Source: Lathyrus oleraceus
Taxonomy: Eukaryota > Streptophyta > Magnoliopsida > Fabales > Fabaceae
Direction of reading: 5' to 3'
Assembly (NCBI RefSeq): GCF_024323335.1
Contig: NC_066581.1
Location: forward strand, 176,755,330-176,819,329
Length of the DNA: 64,000 nt
Position numbers and translations under genes: made by a program. A model generated the notes under the pieces. The model had not been told where the DNA came from, searched no databases, and saw only the letters and a list, made by a program, of their open reading frames with translations. The first letter of the stretch is position 1, and each line of letters opens with the position of its first letter. Positions 46,903-58,713 of the stretch are shown here, one piece after another.

Positions 46903-49071
46903 TTTCCACCGTAGACAGCCGCGCCTGTACAGGCTTAGGGTTTTGTCTGGTTCGTGCATGAGAAAAGCACTGTAGAAGCGCCTTTCAGCCAAGCCGTGCG
47001 TGTTCGATCCTTCGTGATTGCATTTGTTTTGTTTAATTCAATCTGGCTAAGCGCTTGCATGGCACCTTCGTGGAAATTCCATTGGTTCAGCTTGCATTGA
47101 CTTGTCCACGCATGCCATGACTACTGATGTGGCTAGCCACATCAGATTAATGATACGGTGCGTTTTAGACGCGTTTCTTTGAGCCATGAGACCTGTGTTC
47201 AATCCAGCCTCCATGCATTTTCCATTTCTTCAATTCATTTCATTATTTTTTCATGTTTTACATTTTTATTTCATTTTATCCATGACATTCAAAATATCAT
47301 AAAAAATATCTTGATGATCCAAATAATTCCAGATTTTTTTCTACATGATCATATGAATGTCTTCTATTTTTTTATGTGAATTGCTGGAATTGTACCTGGC
47401 TGGAATCTTAATTGTGTTAGAATAATTGAACATGTATGCATTTATGACATGCCTCATTCATCCTATTATGAAATGCTCATAAATGATCCAATTTCCATGA
47501 AATTTTACATGATGATTCTTAACATGTTGATGGATTTGTGGGATTTTATTTGGCATTTTTTGCTATTTCCTTCCCTGTTTTGGACACATGAACTTTAGGT
47601 GTGACAATGTGTGTCACACAATTGGATGTCTCGCTTGTGCATTTTCTTATCCATGCCAATTGAGCTTCTCTGTTTCCAATTTATGGCATGATGATTGTGT
47701 TTGACATATTGTATGCTCATAAAAATTTCCATGATTGTTTGAGTCATTTCTGTTTTAATATGGAACTTTGATTCTTGTTGACCAATTATATGCACCTTTT
47801 GCTTGCCTTGCCTTCTCTTGGTTGAATGATGACTTTGCCTAATGCTTTTGACTTGGTCCTTTTTAGGAAATGTTCTTACTTGTTTAAAGTTGCTTCATGT
47901 TGAGTATTAGCTTCTGTTTTGAATTTTTTCTCCACCTTTGACCCTAGCCTTTGCCCTAGGGGTTTGTACTCATCTTTTGAGTTTTGCATTTCAGGTTCAA
48001 GCTTATAGTCCTAAGGGATGATGTTGATCTCATGATTTGAGATGCCTTTACTTTGTACACTAACCCTTGCTGTTTATAGGTCATTTGAGATGATGAAACA
48101 ATTTGAATGCTTGCACATAAAGCTTGCTTGTTGTGTATATTTGGAACCACTGTTTGTTTGTCTGTTGATAGTTTGTCTGAATGCTATACTGATTGTTTAG
48201 CTTTTCTTACAGGTACTTTAGCCGCTTTAACTCATTGTTTGAGTTGCTTTTCTTTGCTTGTGGTTGGCATACCACTTAGGTAAATTCCTATTCTCCATGT
48301 AGTCTGGAAGACCTGTCATGTTCTTTTGGCAGGCACCTGTCTGAAGCCCTCCTTAAGAGGCAATGTTTGTGCTTGTTTATCTTTGTGCCTTGTACTTCAA
48401 AGACCTCCTAAGTGAAGAGGCAATTGGCAGATAGAAGGGATGTGCAACCCATCCCCTGCTATTCAGTTGAGTCTTTCATCTTGCTCGCACTACGTGCTGA
48501 TGCATTTGAATAAACACCCAAGATCCTTGTATATAGAGTCAGTCAAGTGGAGTAGAGTCCCACATTCTGGACTCCCATGTTTTCATTGATTGAAGCTCAC
48601 CCAGGCCCGGGTTAAGAGCTATGAGGTCTTATCCTCATTATATTTCATCTGCTCACCCTGACGGTCAATGTCAGTGGTTAAGAGCCCTCAGATACCCTTC
48701 TAGCCGGCTTGTTTGTTGAGGTTGACATGACCCCTCGACTAAAGCCCAGCTTTGATGTTTGAGCCCCTTGTTGGTGTGTTTATTTCATGTTGTATGTGTT
48801 TGTGTGTGGTGTGATTGTATCCCCTTAGGATTGCTAGACTTCGCATAGTCTCTCGTTTGCATGTCAATTAAGGTAGCACGGTTCCTTCGTCTAGGACTTT
48901 CTTTCTTGCGTGAGCTTTCCTAAAACACAAACAAACATTATCCCCTCTTAAGAACACGTTAACTCCTTCTACTACAGGTGAATAAGTCTCCCAAGGTCGA
49001 GCATCCGGTATATTGCGTAGTAACGTAGTTCACATAAAAAACACAAAACAAATAGAAATAGTTTAGCCGAA

Positions 49072-49672
49072 CTACGGCAACTCTGATTCTCATGTCTAGA
49101 TGAGATATGTAGGCACGAGATGCGATGACTTGTCGAGTTTGACTAACGACTAACCTCTAATTCTTTTCTCTCGCCCTCGTTGCGATTGAGACCTCCCGTT
49201 TCTCTTGCCCTAGTTGCAATCGAGACCTTTCTTCTTTGTGTGTGTGCCTGGAGTCTGATGTAAGCCCAACGATTGGCATTCGGTTTCCCGATTGTTGTCT
49301 TTTGGTTTGGAGTCTGATGTAAGCCCAGCGATTGGTATTCGGTTTCCAGTTTGCTTTGTGTGTGTTAGGAGATAGATGTAAGACCATTGATTGGCTATTT
49401 GTTTCCTGTTTCTTTTGTGGAGTTGGATGTAAGACCAGCGATTGGCATTCCGTTTCCACTTGTGCGTTTGCTTTAGCGTCCCAGCGTCTCCGTTTAGCGT
49501 TTGTTTGGCGTGCGTTAGCCGAGCTACGAGTGCTCTGATTCTTCTCTGGTTAGAGAAGATACATATGCATAGGATGCGATGTCCTAGCGAGCACGTTTCC
49601 CATTCCCCCGAACTACGTTGACTCTGATGTTTGTGTCTGACAAACTACGTAGGCCCAGGATGCGACATCCTG
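49072..49672 (+). other. Two-hairpin RNA modules in LTR4
   Basis: Three modules, starting at 49072, about 49532 and 49613. The third has inner stem GTTTGT/ACAAAC where LTR1-3 have GTCTGT/ACAGAC, a compensatory change on both arms, followed by CAGGAT-GCGAC-ATCCTG. Confidence 0.7.
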
Positions 49673-49970
49673 CCGAGTCCGCTTCCGTCTTTAATCTGTG
49701 TTTCCTTCCGGTGTGTGTGCAGTTTTGAGCAGTTATTTAGCATCCTTTCTTCTATTCTTTTTGAGCGTGGATCCCTTCGAGTACGATGGATGCGTAGGGG
49801 TGCTAATACCTTCCCTTCACATAACCGACTCCCGTACCTTGCAATCTCTGGTCGTGAGACCATTTCCTTTCCAGGTTTACTTTGAGCATTTCCTTTCCCT
49901 CCTTTGGGATAAATAACGCACGGTAGCGGCTCTGTGTCTTTTTCCCGTCGGTTTTTCGCGTAATGCGACA

Positions 49971-50057
49971 AGAGGATTCTGAAAATTTCATCATCCCTGG
50001 AGGGATATGCAATAATTGGGTCGCTGTGGATATTCCAACAATTATCCATAAGTCAAA
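49971..50057 (+). pseudogene. pro: End of the gag-pro frame of element D
   Basis: About 27 codons with the acidic/aromatic end typical of the family (GGICNNWVAVD), running to TAA at 50059. The rest is displaced by F. Confidence 0.65.
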
Positions 50058-50324
50058 GTAATGTTCATTGTGTTTGAAAACCCTTCTCCCATGCCAAAAG
50101 GAGAAGTGACGACATTGTTAGCACATAAATACAATGATATTTTCATTCAATAAATTCATGTTAAATGTTTGTTGTTCCAATTATTTTCCCTTTTCGCTTT
50201 TTGCATGAAATTGGTGATCACAAAAAACCCTAAATAATAAGAATAAAATCAATCTTTTCATCTGCATAATGATTTGCCTTGTTTGAGTTCTAAAATTTCT
50301 TTTATATCCAAAATCATTATGCAG
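50058..50324 (+). other. Predicted intron of element D (267 bp)
   Basis: Donor AA|GTAATG overlapping the TAA stop, acceptor TTATGCAG| at 50324. Splicing completes a Lys codon and the frame runs without a stop into RT. It has the same phase as the introns in B and F. Confidence 0.72.
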
Positions 50325-52010
50325 GTTAATCAAACCCGTTGAACATAATGATCCAACAGCATCTCCCAATTTTGAATTCCCTGTATTTGAGGCGGAAGAA
50401 GATGATGTTGAAGAGATACCTGACAAAATTACCCGTCTACTTGAGCATGAAGAGAAAATCATTCAGCCGCATCTTGAGAATCTGGAAACAGTCAACTTGG
50501 GGTCTGAAGATTGTGTACGAGAAGTGAAGATTGGGTCCTTCCTGGAAGAGTCTGTTAAGAAGGGGTTGATTGAGTTGCTACGAGAATATGTTGATGTCTT
50601 TTCCTGGTCATATGAATACATGCCTGGACTAGATACTGATATCGTGCATCATTTCCTGCCTTTGAAGCCTGAGTGTGTGCCTGTGAAGCAGAAGCTCAGA
50701 AGAACTCATCCCGATATGGCAGTAAAGATCAAGGAGGAAGTTCAGAAGCAAATTGATGCGGCGTTTCTAGTGACTTCTACATATCCTCAATGGGTGGCCA
50801 ATATTGTGCACGTGCCTAAGAAAGATGGAAAAGTTCGGATGTGTGTGGACTATAGAGACTTGAATAAAGCTAGTCCGAAAGATGATTTCCCTCCACCACA
50901 CATTGATATGTTGGTAGATAATACAGCTAAATTCAAGGTCTTCTCATTTATGGACGGATTTTCCGGATATAACCAAATTAAAATGGCACCCGAGGATATG
51001 GAGAAGACAACATTCATCACACCTTGGGGAACATTCTGTTATCGAGTGATGCCCTTTGGTTTGAAGAACGCCGGAGCCACGTATCAACGAGCTATGACTA
51101 CCTTGTTTCATGATATGATGCATAAGGAGATCGAGGTATATGTCAATGATATGATTGCAAAGTCAAGAACGGAAGTTGAACATGTAGAGCACCTGTTGAA
51201 GCTTTTTCAGCGTTTGAGGAAGTACAAGCTTCGTCTGAATCCCAACAAGTGTACATTTGGAGTCCATTCTGGCAAGTTATTGGGCTTCATTGTTAGTGAA
51301 AGAGGTATTGAGGTTGATTCTGCAAAGGTCAAAGCTATACAGGAGATGCCTGCGCCCAAGACTGAGATGCAAATCCGAGGTTTTCTTGGCCGCTTGAATT
51401 ATATTTCTAGATTCATATCCCACATGACTGCCACATGTGCGCCGATATTCAAGCTCCTTCGGAAAGATCAGTCTCATGATTGGACCGAGGATTGCCAGAA
51501 AGCTTTTGACAGTATTAAAGAATATCTGTCCGAACCTCTGATTCTGTCTCCGCCTGTTGAAGGAAGACCATTGATCATGTATCTGACTGTTCTTGAAGAC
51601 TCAATGGGTTGTGTCCTTGGTTAGCAGGACAAATTAGGAAAGAAAGAGTACGCCATCTACTACTTGAGTGAGAAGTTTACCGACTGTGAGTCTCGATACT
51701 CAGTGCTTGAGAAGACATGTTGTGGTTTGGCTTGGGCCGCTAAGCGTTTACGCCAGTATATGTTGAATCATACGACTTGGTTGATATCCAAAATGGATCC
51801 GATCAAGTATATCTTCGAGAAGCCTGCTTTAACAGGGAGGATTTCCCGTTGGCAGATGTTGTTATCTGAGTATGATATCGAGTATCGAGCTCAGAAGGTT
51901 ATTAAAGGTAGTATCTTGGCTTACCACTTGGCACATCAACCAATCGAGGATTATCAATCAGTTCAGTATGACTTCCCAGATGCGGAGATTCTGTATTTGA
52001 AAATGAAAGA
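50325..52010 (+). pseudogene. pol: Reverse transcriptase and RNase H of element D
   Basis: A long continuous frame with CVDYRDLNKAS, FMDGFSGYNQI and TFITPWGTFCYRVMPFGL. The active site reads YVND instead of YVDD, a change of a metal-binding aspartate that should abolish activity. A TAG at 51622 follows VLG where F and B have Gln, a CAG to TAG change. RNase H continues in frame. Confidence 0.87.
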
Positions 52011-52458
52011 TTGCGATGAGCCTACGCTCAATGAAGGGCCAGAGCCTGGTTACAGATGGAGTATGGTATTTGATGGCGCTGTAAATCAATATGGAAATGG
52101 TATTGGGGCAGTGATTATTACCCCTCAGGGCACACATTTTCCTTTTACAGCAAGGCTAACTTTCAAATGCACGAATAATATGGATGAATATGAGGCCTGT
52201 ATTATGGGATTGGAAGAGTTGATTGATCTTAGGATCAAACATCTTGATGTTTATGGAGATTCGGCCCTCATTGTTAATCAGATTAAGGGCGAATGGGAAA
52301 CGAATCAGCCTGGTCTCATTCCATACAGGGATTATGCGAGAAGGATTTCAACATTCTTTACTGAGGTTGAATTCCATCATATTCCTCGAGATGAGAATCG
52401 GATGGCAGATGCTCTTGCTACGCTTGCTTCGATGATTGTGGTAAGACTTTGGAATTAA
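52011..52458 (+). CDS. Second (archaeal-type) RNase H of element D
   Basis: Acids in FDG, DEYEA, GDSALI and ENRMADALA are kept. The frame (open from 51625) ends at TAA 52456, where B reads HVPH, so the end is a mutation. The same frame continues into integrase. Confidence 0.78.
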
Positions 52459-53783
52459 GTTCCCAACATCACTGTGATGCGCTTGGATATACCAACCCAT
52501 GTATTTGCAATTGAGGAGGTGCAAGATGATAAGCCATGGTATTATGATATCAAGTGTTTCCTTCAGAGCCAGATTCACCTGCTTGGGGCATCTGTGAAAG
52601 ATAGGAAGACTTTGAGGAGGTTGTCAGACAGTTTCTACCTCAATGGCGATGTGCTTTATAAGAGAAATTTTGATATGGTGCTGCTCAGATGCGTGGATAG
52701 ACACGAAGAAGACCTGTTAATGACTGAGGTTCATGAGGGTTCATTGGGAACACATTCCAATGGACATGCCATGGCTAGAAAGATGTTGAGAGCAGGCTAC
52801 TATTGGCTGACAATGGAGTCAGACTGCTGCAAATATGTGAAGAAATGCCATAAGTGTCAGATCTACGCGGATAAGATTCATATTCCCCCGACACTTCTGA
52901 ATGTGATTTCATCACCATGGACCTTCTCCATGTGGGGAATCGACATGATTGGCATGATAGAGCCGAAAGCTTCCAACGGTCAGAGATTTATTCTCGTAGC
53001 GATTGATTACTTTACCAAATGGGTTGAAGCGGCATCATATGCAAATGTGACCAGACAAGTGGTTGTAAAGTTTATCAAGAATCAACTCATATGCCGTTAT
53101 GGTGTGCCAGATAAGATCATTACTGATAATGGATCTAACTTGAACAACAAGATGATGAAGGAGCTATGTAGCGAGTTCAAGATATCACATCATAATTCTT
53201 CTCCTTACAGACCCAAGATGAATGGGGTTGTTGAAGCTGCTAATAAGAATATCAAGAAGATCAAACAGAAGATGGTTGTCACGTATAAAGATTGGCATGA
53301 GATGCTGCCATTTGCTTTACATGGATATCGTACATCTGTCCACACTTCAACAGGGGCAACCCCTTTATCTCTTGTTTATGGCATGGAGGTTGTGCTCCCA
53401 TTAGAGGTGGATATCCCATCAATGAGAGTGTTGATGGAGCCAAGGTGACTGATGCTGAATGGGTTCAGAGTAGTTATGACCAGTTGAATTTGATCGAAGA
53501 GAAGAGATTGACTGCCATGTGCCATGGTCAGTTATATCAGCAAAGAATGAAGAAAGCCTTTGATAAGAAGGTCAAGCCTTGTGTGTTCCGAGAAGGTGAC
53601 CTTGTGCTCAAGAAAGTCCTGTCCTTCGCGCCCGATTCCAGGGGCAAGTGGACTCCAAAGTATGAAGGTCCATATGTTGTCAAGAGAGCCTTTTCAGGCG
53701 GTGCGTTGATACTCACAACTATGGATGTGGAGGATTTCACTCGTCCTGTGAATTCAGATGCAGTCAAGAAATACTTCGCCTAA
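52459..53783 (+). pseudogene. int: Integrase of element D
   Basis: HHCC region ending CHKCQ (about 52725-52860), catalytic D (GIDMIG), D (ITDNGSN) and E (VEAANKN) all present, then HGYRTSVHTS. A 1-base deletion near 53436 shifts the frame (TGA at 53446); the C-terminal part continues in the other frame to TAA 53781. Confidence 0.85.
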
Positions 53784-56617
53784 AATAAAAACAGAATAAC
53801 TCGCTAAGTCGAAAACCCGAAAGGGCGGCTTAGGCAAAAAATGAGCGTCTCGGTGGATTGAAAACCCGAAAGGGCGATCCAGGAAAAAGTTAGAGACATA
53901 CAAAAATGAATACATGTATCCCGCTAGATTGAGTACCTCACCCTGGGGTAATCTAGGCAAAAACTAGGGATTTGGCAAGTAACTGCATCTTGACAAGACT
54001 TTGCTTTACAACTGTCATCCGTCAGAGGTTCTCGCTCAGTCATCATCAATCAAAGCTTCAAATACATCGGATTCAGAATTGGTGGAGAAATGGTCATTAT
54101 GTTCAATGTAGCCCTTTTCCAATATATATCACCAATTTCAAATTTGTAAAGATCTATGGAGTCTTGCCATTTGCAGACTACCATTCCATCAAATAAATTT
54201 GAGCCTTTATCCAATTATTTGCACTCTTATTTGTTTCTATTCAACAAATGTTTTGCATGTTTTAATTGAAAAAATATCATTATTTTAATCAAATCTTTCA
54301 TAATTTGTTTATAAACAAAGTGAACATTCACAATGATGAGGGGATACTGGGGATGTCTTCAGTGCTCTCCCAAGGATGGTAAGATTCTTGACAGGGTAAG
54401 ACATTTGTTCATATTCCTGGCATGCTTGTATCCTCTTCCTCCGGAGCCTTTTGTGATTTTTCTCCCAAGCGGAGTGTTGAGAGGGATTATTCATCCCTCT
54501 TTCCTTCAGTAGAGTAGTGATTCTTCCTCCCCAACAGATGTAATCTCATTGATGGGGCAGTATTTGGTGACCCTTGGAAACTTTTGGTTTATGGTTGTTC
54601 CCCCCCCCCCCCCCCCCGCAGAGATCCATCCTCCTCTTTGATAACTTCCCCTGCAGAGTTGCTTCTGCGTCGGAGTTCAGCTGTACAACGACTTTGCCCC
54701 CAGTTGGAATGACTGATGCTCATCCCCTGCAGAGATCTTTGTGGTCATGGATTTCTCTCTTGAGATGTAGTAGTGGATGTTTGTGTACTTGTTCGTTGGA
54801 CCTATTTGTGTTAGAAATGTCTGCTTGTCAGCATTCATCATACATAAACCATGCATATGTGTATATTGATAACATTCATGTCGCATTTGTTTGACATATA
54901 TCTTTGTTTGTTATCTCTTGTTTGAGGGTATTATGTTCCCCAAGCAGATGTTGTTGATTGATCTCTCCATATAGAGTCAACCCCATAAGCAAAAAGTGTT
55001 CATCTTTACTTCTATATTCCCCACTGAGTTATATCCTCGTGGATGTTGGTTGTTTCTGTTCCCTCCCAACACATATATTGGGATGGAATTCCCCATTGAG
55101 TTATATCCTTATAGGAACAAGCTTTGTTTCATTGTGCCTATCTAGTTTGTTCCTAGACTGGCCTCTTATGGTTGTTTCCCTCACTCCCCTGTGGTGTAAC
55201 TGAACAATTGCTCAGTAACCAGTAATCGTTCATCTTATCCCCGGCGGAGTCTGTGGTCTTCTACCCTTATACTGGTAGTTGTAAACCCTATTTCATCCCC
55301 TTGTAGGGTGAACCTTTTGCTCATCCTAATTGACGACGGTTACTTTTCCGTGGTTTTCTACCCAGTATCCGGTAGATGTAATCCCCTCTTTGACAGTTAT
55401 CTTTATCCAGTATTCGGTGCTGATTTTCCTTCATCTTTTGGATAATTGCTCCGATAAAGCAATATATCCCCAGCGAGTCATCTCTCGTCTACCCTTTGTT
55501 GTTGGTGATGATTGTTTCTCCCCTGGATTGGTCATCATTATATACTTAGTTTCGGTATCCCGATGCCTTTCTTTGTCGGTCGATTTATCCTTTATTAACC
55601 CACTAGACGGTTATGGATAATCTTCCATGTGAGTATGTTATCTACGTTCTGACGGTAATAGATAATATATCTCATGCACTCTTCGGTCGAAGTCTTTTAT
55701 TCTTCTCCAGTCGAGTAAGATTCGTATCCCTTTTTATGGGATCGAATGTCCATCCTATAATTGAGCTTGCTTTTAGCCCTCTTTTGGATGATGAGTGTCT
55801 TGGTAATATTCCCAATTCACGCTTTGCTTGGTCACCTATTATATGCCCAGTAACCGGTATCCCTGGTGTTCCTTCCTCCCTGCTCCCTATTATGACTTTC
55901 TGTCCCTTGCGGAGTCAGATTTTCCTGAGCTGAAGTGTACCTTTTTAGGTCTTCCTCAGATGATTTTGGATGTTTGATATCTCTCACCTTTATACCGGTC
56001 TTAGATATTCATTCTTCCTGAGCATGTTGTTCTCTCACCCTTATACCGGTGTTCAGATCACATGTCTCTTTGAGCTTATTACCCAGTAACCGGTAATACC
56101 TCATCCCGTTGCTTCCCCAAAGGAGTCTTGTTTGGGTGTTTCCCTAGCAAAGTCCCTTAGTGGATTCTCCCAGCCTGAGTCCGGAGTCTTATCCGAAGTA
56201 TCCGTTACGAATAATTTTTGCTGTATTGGCATATTCCCCAATACATGCATCTTTGATTCAGCTCGAGTCCTTCCATTGATTTGTTTCATGGATTTCCTTC
56301 GAGTCTCTCAACAAGTTTCAAGTCGTGACCTACTCATGCATTTTTATCCCTTTACTCCCAAGTAGAATCCCTAGAGTCTCTGTCCCATTTGTGAGTATGT
56401 TACTCCAGTGGATTTTCGGTTATTCCTGGTTTCTTTCTTCCTTTGTGGACACATATCTCCACAGAGTTGTTACCTTTTGCATACATACATTTGCATCATG
56501 AGGTCTCTTAGGGACCAAAATTCGTCTCTCTGTTATTATTTAAGCCCATTCTACCTCGTCGATACGAAGATTTTAATCTTCACTTCTTCGGCTAGAATGA
56601 CCTTAAATAGGGGCATA
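53784..56617 (+). other. 3' UTR of element D
   Basis: 2.8 kb. It starts with a three-hairpin ladder (53800-53960). A run of 18 C lies at 54600-54617. From 55200 to 56100 a CCAGTAACCGGTA-like motif recurs about seven times. Polypurine tract AAATAGGGGCATA at 56605-56617. I see no gene and no long tandem array. Confidence 0.72.
53800..53960 (+). other. Hairpin ladder after the integrase stop (element D)
   Basis: Stems TAAGTCG/CGGCTTA (53805/53826), TGGATTG/CGATCCA (53854/53874) and a distinct third CTAGATT/AATCTAG (53924/53950), followed by GGCAAAA or a close variant. Confidence 0.68.
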
Positions 56618-58136
56618 TGTAAAACCCTAATTTTGACCCTAAGATCCCTCATGGCATCATAACATTACATTTGCAAAGCCTCAAGGATCATGAGCATCTT
56701 GGTTCCCTTTGCCTATTAGGTGGGATCTCTTGTGATTTGGTTTGAGATCACCAAGAATGCTTGAATTGAATATTATTGCTTTTCCCATTTTATACACTAA
56801 ACAAAAGCACAAAAATATGTCACTAACATTGCTTGTTTGTAGCTTGAGCAATCACAAGATCAAAAGCTTCTAGGTGATTCCTTTGTGCAATGATATGGCC
56901 AAGAGAAAATGAAAGCAAGCATGGCAATGGTTCCAAAAGCTCTCATTCATCCAATATGCCTCCCTAAGTATCTCATTTCATCATTGTGATCAAAGCAAAT
57001 CAAAGGGTTTGAGGTTTGTGTCTCAAAGACACCCTAATTCATCTGTTCATCCATTATGCCTTGCTCATGAAGCAACCTCAACCCATGATCAAATACAATC
57101 AAGGGAAGTCCTTTAATTCATCATTTCATGCATATTTGAACTTATTTTAGTGTCCTCAATCATCAATTCATCAAGATATGAGTTGTGGACTTGAGAAGTT
57201 GATCAGTCAATTCATCTGACTATTTTGAAATGCACTGAGACCTAACTTTTTATGTTTTGGTCAAATGGAGATGATCCCAAAAGAACAAATGTTCTTAAGG
57301 ACAATATGAAAAACTTTCATGTTCATAAAAAATTGTTTTTAAGCTTTTAAGGTCATCTCCCATTCCAAGACATTATAGGTCATTTTGACTGAAACCCTAA
57401 TTGTGGGTCAACTTCCCAAGAACATAACTCATTCATTTTTTATGATTTTGAGGCGGGATAAAATGAATTGGAAAGCTTATTGTGGCTACTTCAAATGTTA
57501 TGTTGAACAAAATATCAAAATCTCAAAGGAAATACATGTGATAATGCAAAACATTATAGGTCACTTTGGGCCAAATGCATTGAAAGGCAAAAAAGTCCAA
57601 CTTCAAGTGCCATAACTTCTTCATCAAAAATCCAAATTATGCAACATTTAAGTCCATCTTGATTGTCTTGAAAAGATCTACAACTTTTGTGTTGGAGGTG
57701 TTTCCATTTGAGGCTTGCATCATCAACACAGAAGGGCTTGAAGTTGGACCAATTTGGGAAAATTCTCAAAGGCATGCTTTGCACTATGAACTTCATGGCC
57801 TGTTTTCCTAAATTTCCACACTTAAAATGAGTTTTTGCTCAACATAACATTTGTTCCTTATGTCAAGACCTTTCCAACCATTACCCACACACTTATGTTT
57901 GGATTTTCTAATTGGCATTTTCGAAGAGTTGAAGTCTTAGGCACAATTATGGAATTAATGTTGAAACTTCATGCACAAGCCATTGCCTTGCAAACTACAC
58001 GTCCATTTCAAGTTGTTTGGTCATCAGCATGCAAATAAAATTGAGTTTGGGCCTTCCACATGATCACACAAGCCCATGCAAGGAAAATCCATTTGCCATG
58101 CACACGAGCAAACTCACTTGTTCAGTCAATTCCAAC

Positions 58137-58145
58137 TATAAATAC
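58137..58145 (+). promoter_or_regulatory. TATA box of the D LTR
   Basis: TATAAATAC about 1.5 kb into the LTR. Confidence 0.5.
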
Positions 58146-58693
58146 ATGTGTTATGCTTCATTATGAACTAACCTAAAGGCGCCTAAAGCTCTGCAAAAAT
58201 CAATTCCCAACCATACCAAAGGAACTAAGTTCATATTTCTTCAAAATTTCAGATCTGAAATTCAATTGAATTTGGTTGAATCTTCAGATCTAAAGTTCCT
58301 AAACCTTCATCATCTGGTCCATTGAAATTCTGTTTGGCAAAAGGAATCAAGGAAAGGAACTCAAAGCTCCACAGTTCAAAGGTGTGCATCAACTGGTTTT
58401 TTCTTTGAAACTCCTTATTCTTTGATCTATTGGCCTTGATATTGTGTTGTCTGAAGTCCTCTCTATAGAGTCATCATTGTTGTATGCTCAATTTTTGAAA
58501 TCAAGCAAGTTCATGATGAACACCATCAAGTTTCAACCTCTGATTTCTCTCACCATGGAGATCTAGACTGAAAATAGATGGCATAGGGGTGATGTACATC
58601 ACCCCAGCTTTAATTTGGTATAGGGATCGTGAGTTTGGGTTAACATTTGCAAACCTGCAACTCTGGCCGGAGCTGGTGTGCTCGCCGGAGAAG

Positions 58694-58713
58694 ACGGTGG
58701 TGTACACCACCGT
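58694..58713 (+). other. 20-bp perfect palindrome in the D LTR
   Basis: ACGGTGGTGT followed by its exact reverse complement ACACCACCGT. A related CACC/GGTG hairpin sits about 0.65 kb after the TATA box in LTR4 (46876). Confidence 0.7.

Larger units (their letters stand above)
15722..49970 (+). mobile_element. Element F: internally deleted Ogre, split by insertion of B
   Basis: F runs from gag (15722) through a degraded pol and its 3' UTR to 20601, is interrupted by B (20602-43316 with the second target copy), and resumes to its 3' LTR end at 49970. Its 5' part is left of the window or of E. It lacks the protease domain and most of integrase, and RT is broken, so it is non-autonomous. It is inserted in D near the end of D's gag-pro frame; AGAGG at 49971-49975 would be the target duplication. 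Confidence 0.8.
45247..49970 (+). repeat. 3' LTR of element F (LTR4)
   Basis: 4724 bp, TGTAGCACCTC to ATGCGACA, preceded by a polypurine tract. Clearly diverged from LTR1-3 but colinear. TATA at 46234-46243, a 10-bp perfect hairpin at 46876-46902, a GTGTGACA hairpin near 47599, four roughly 60-bp repeats near 49250-49470, and two-hairpin modules between 49072 and 49672. Confidence 0.9.
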
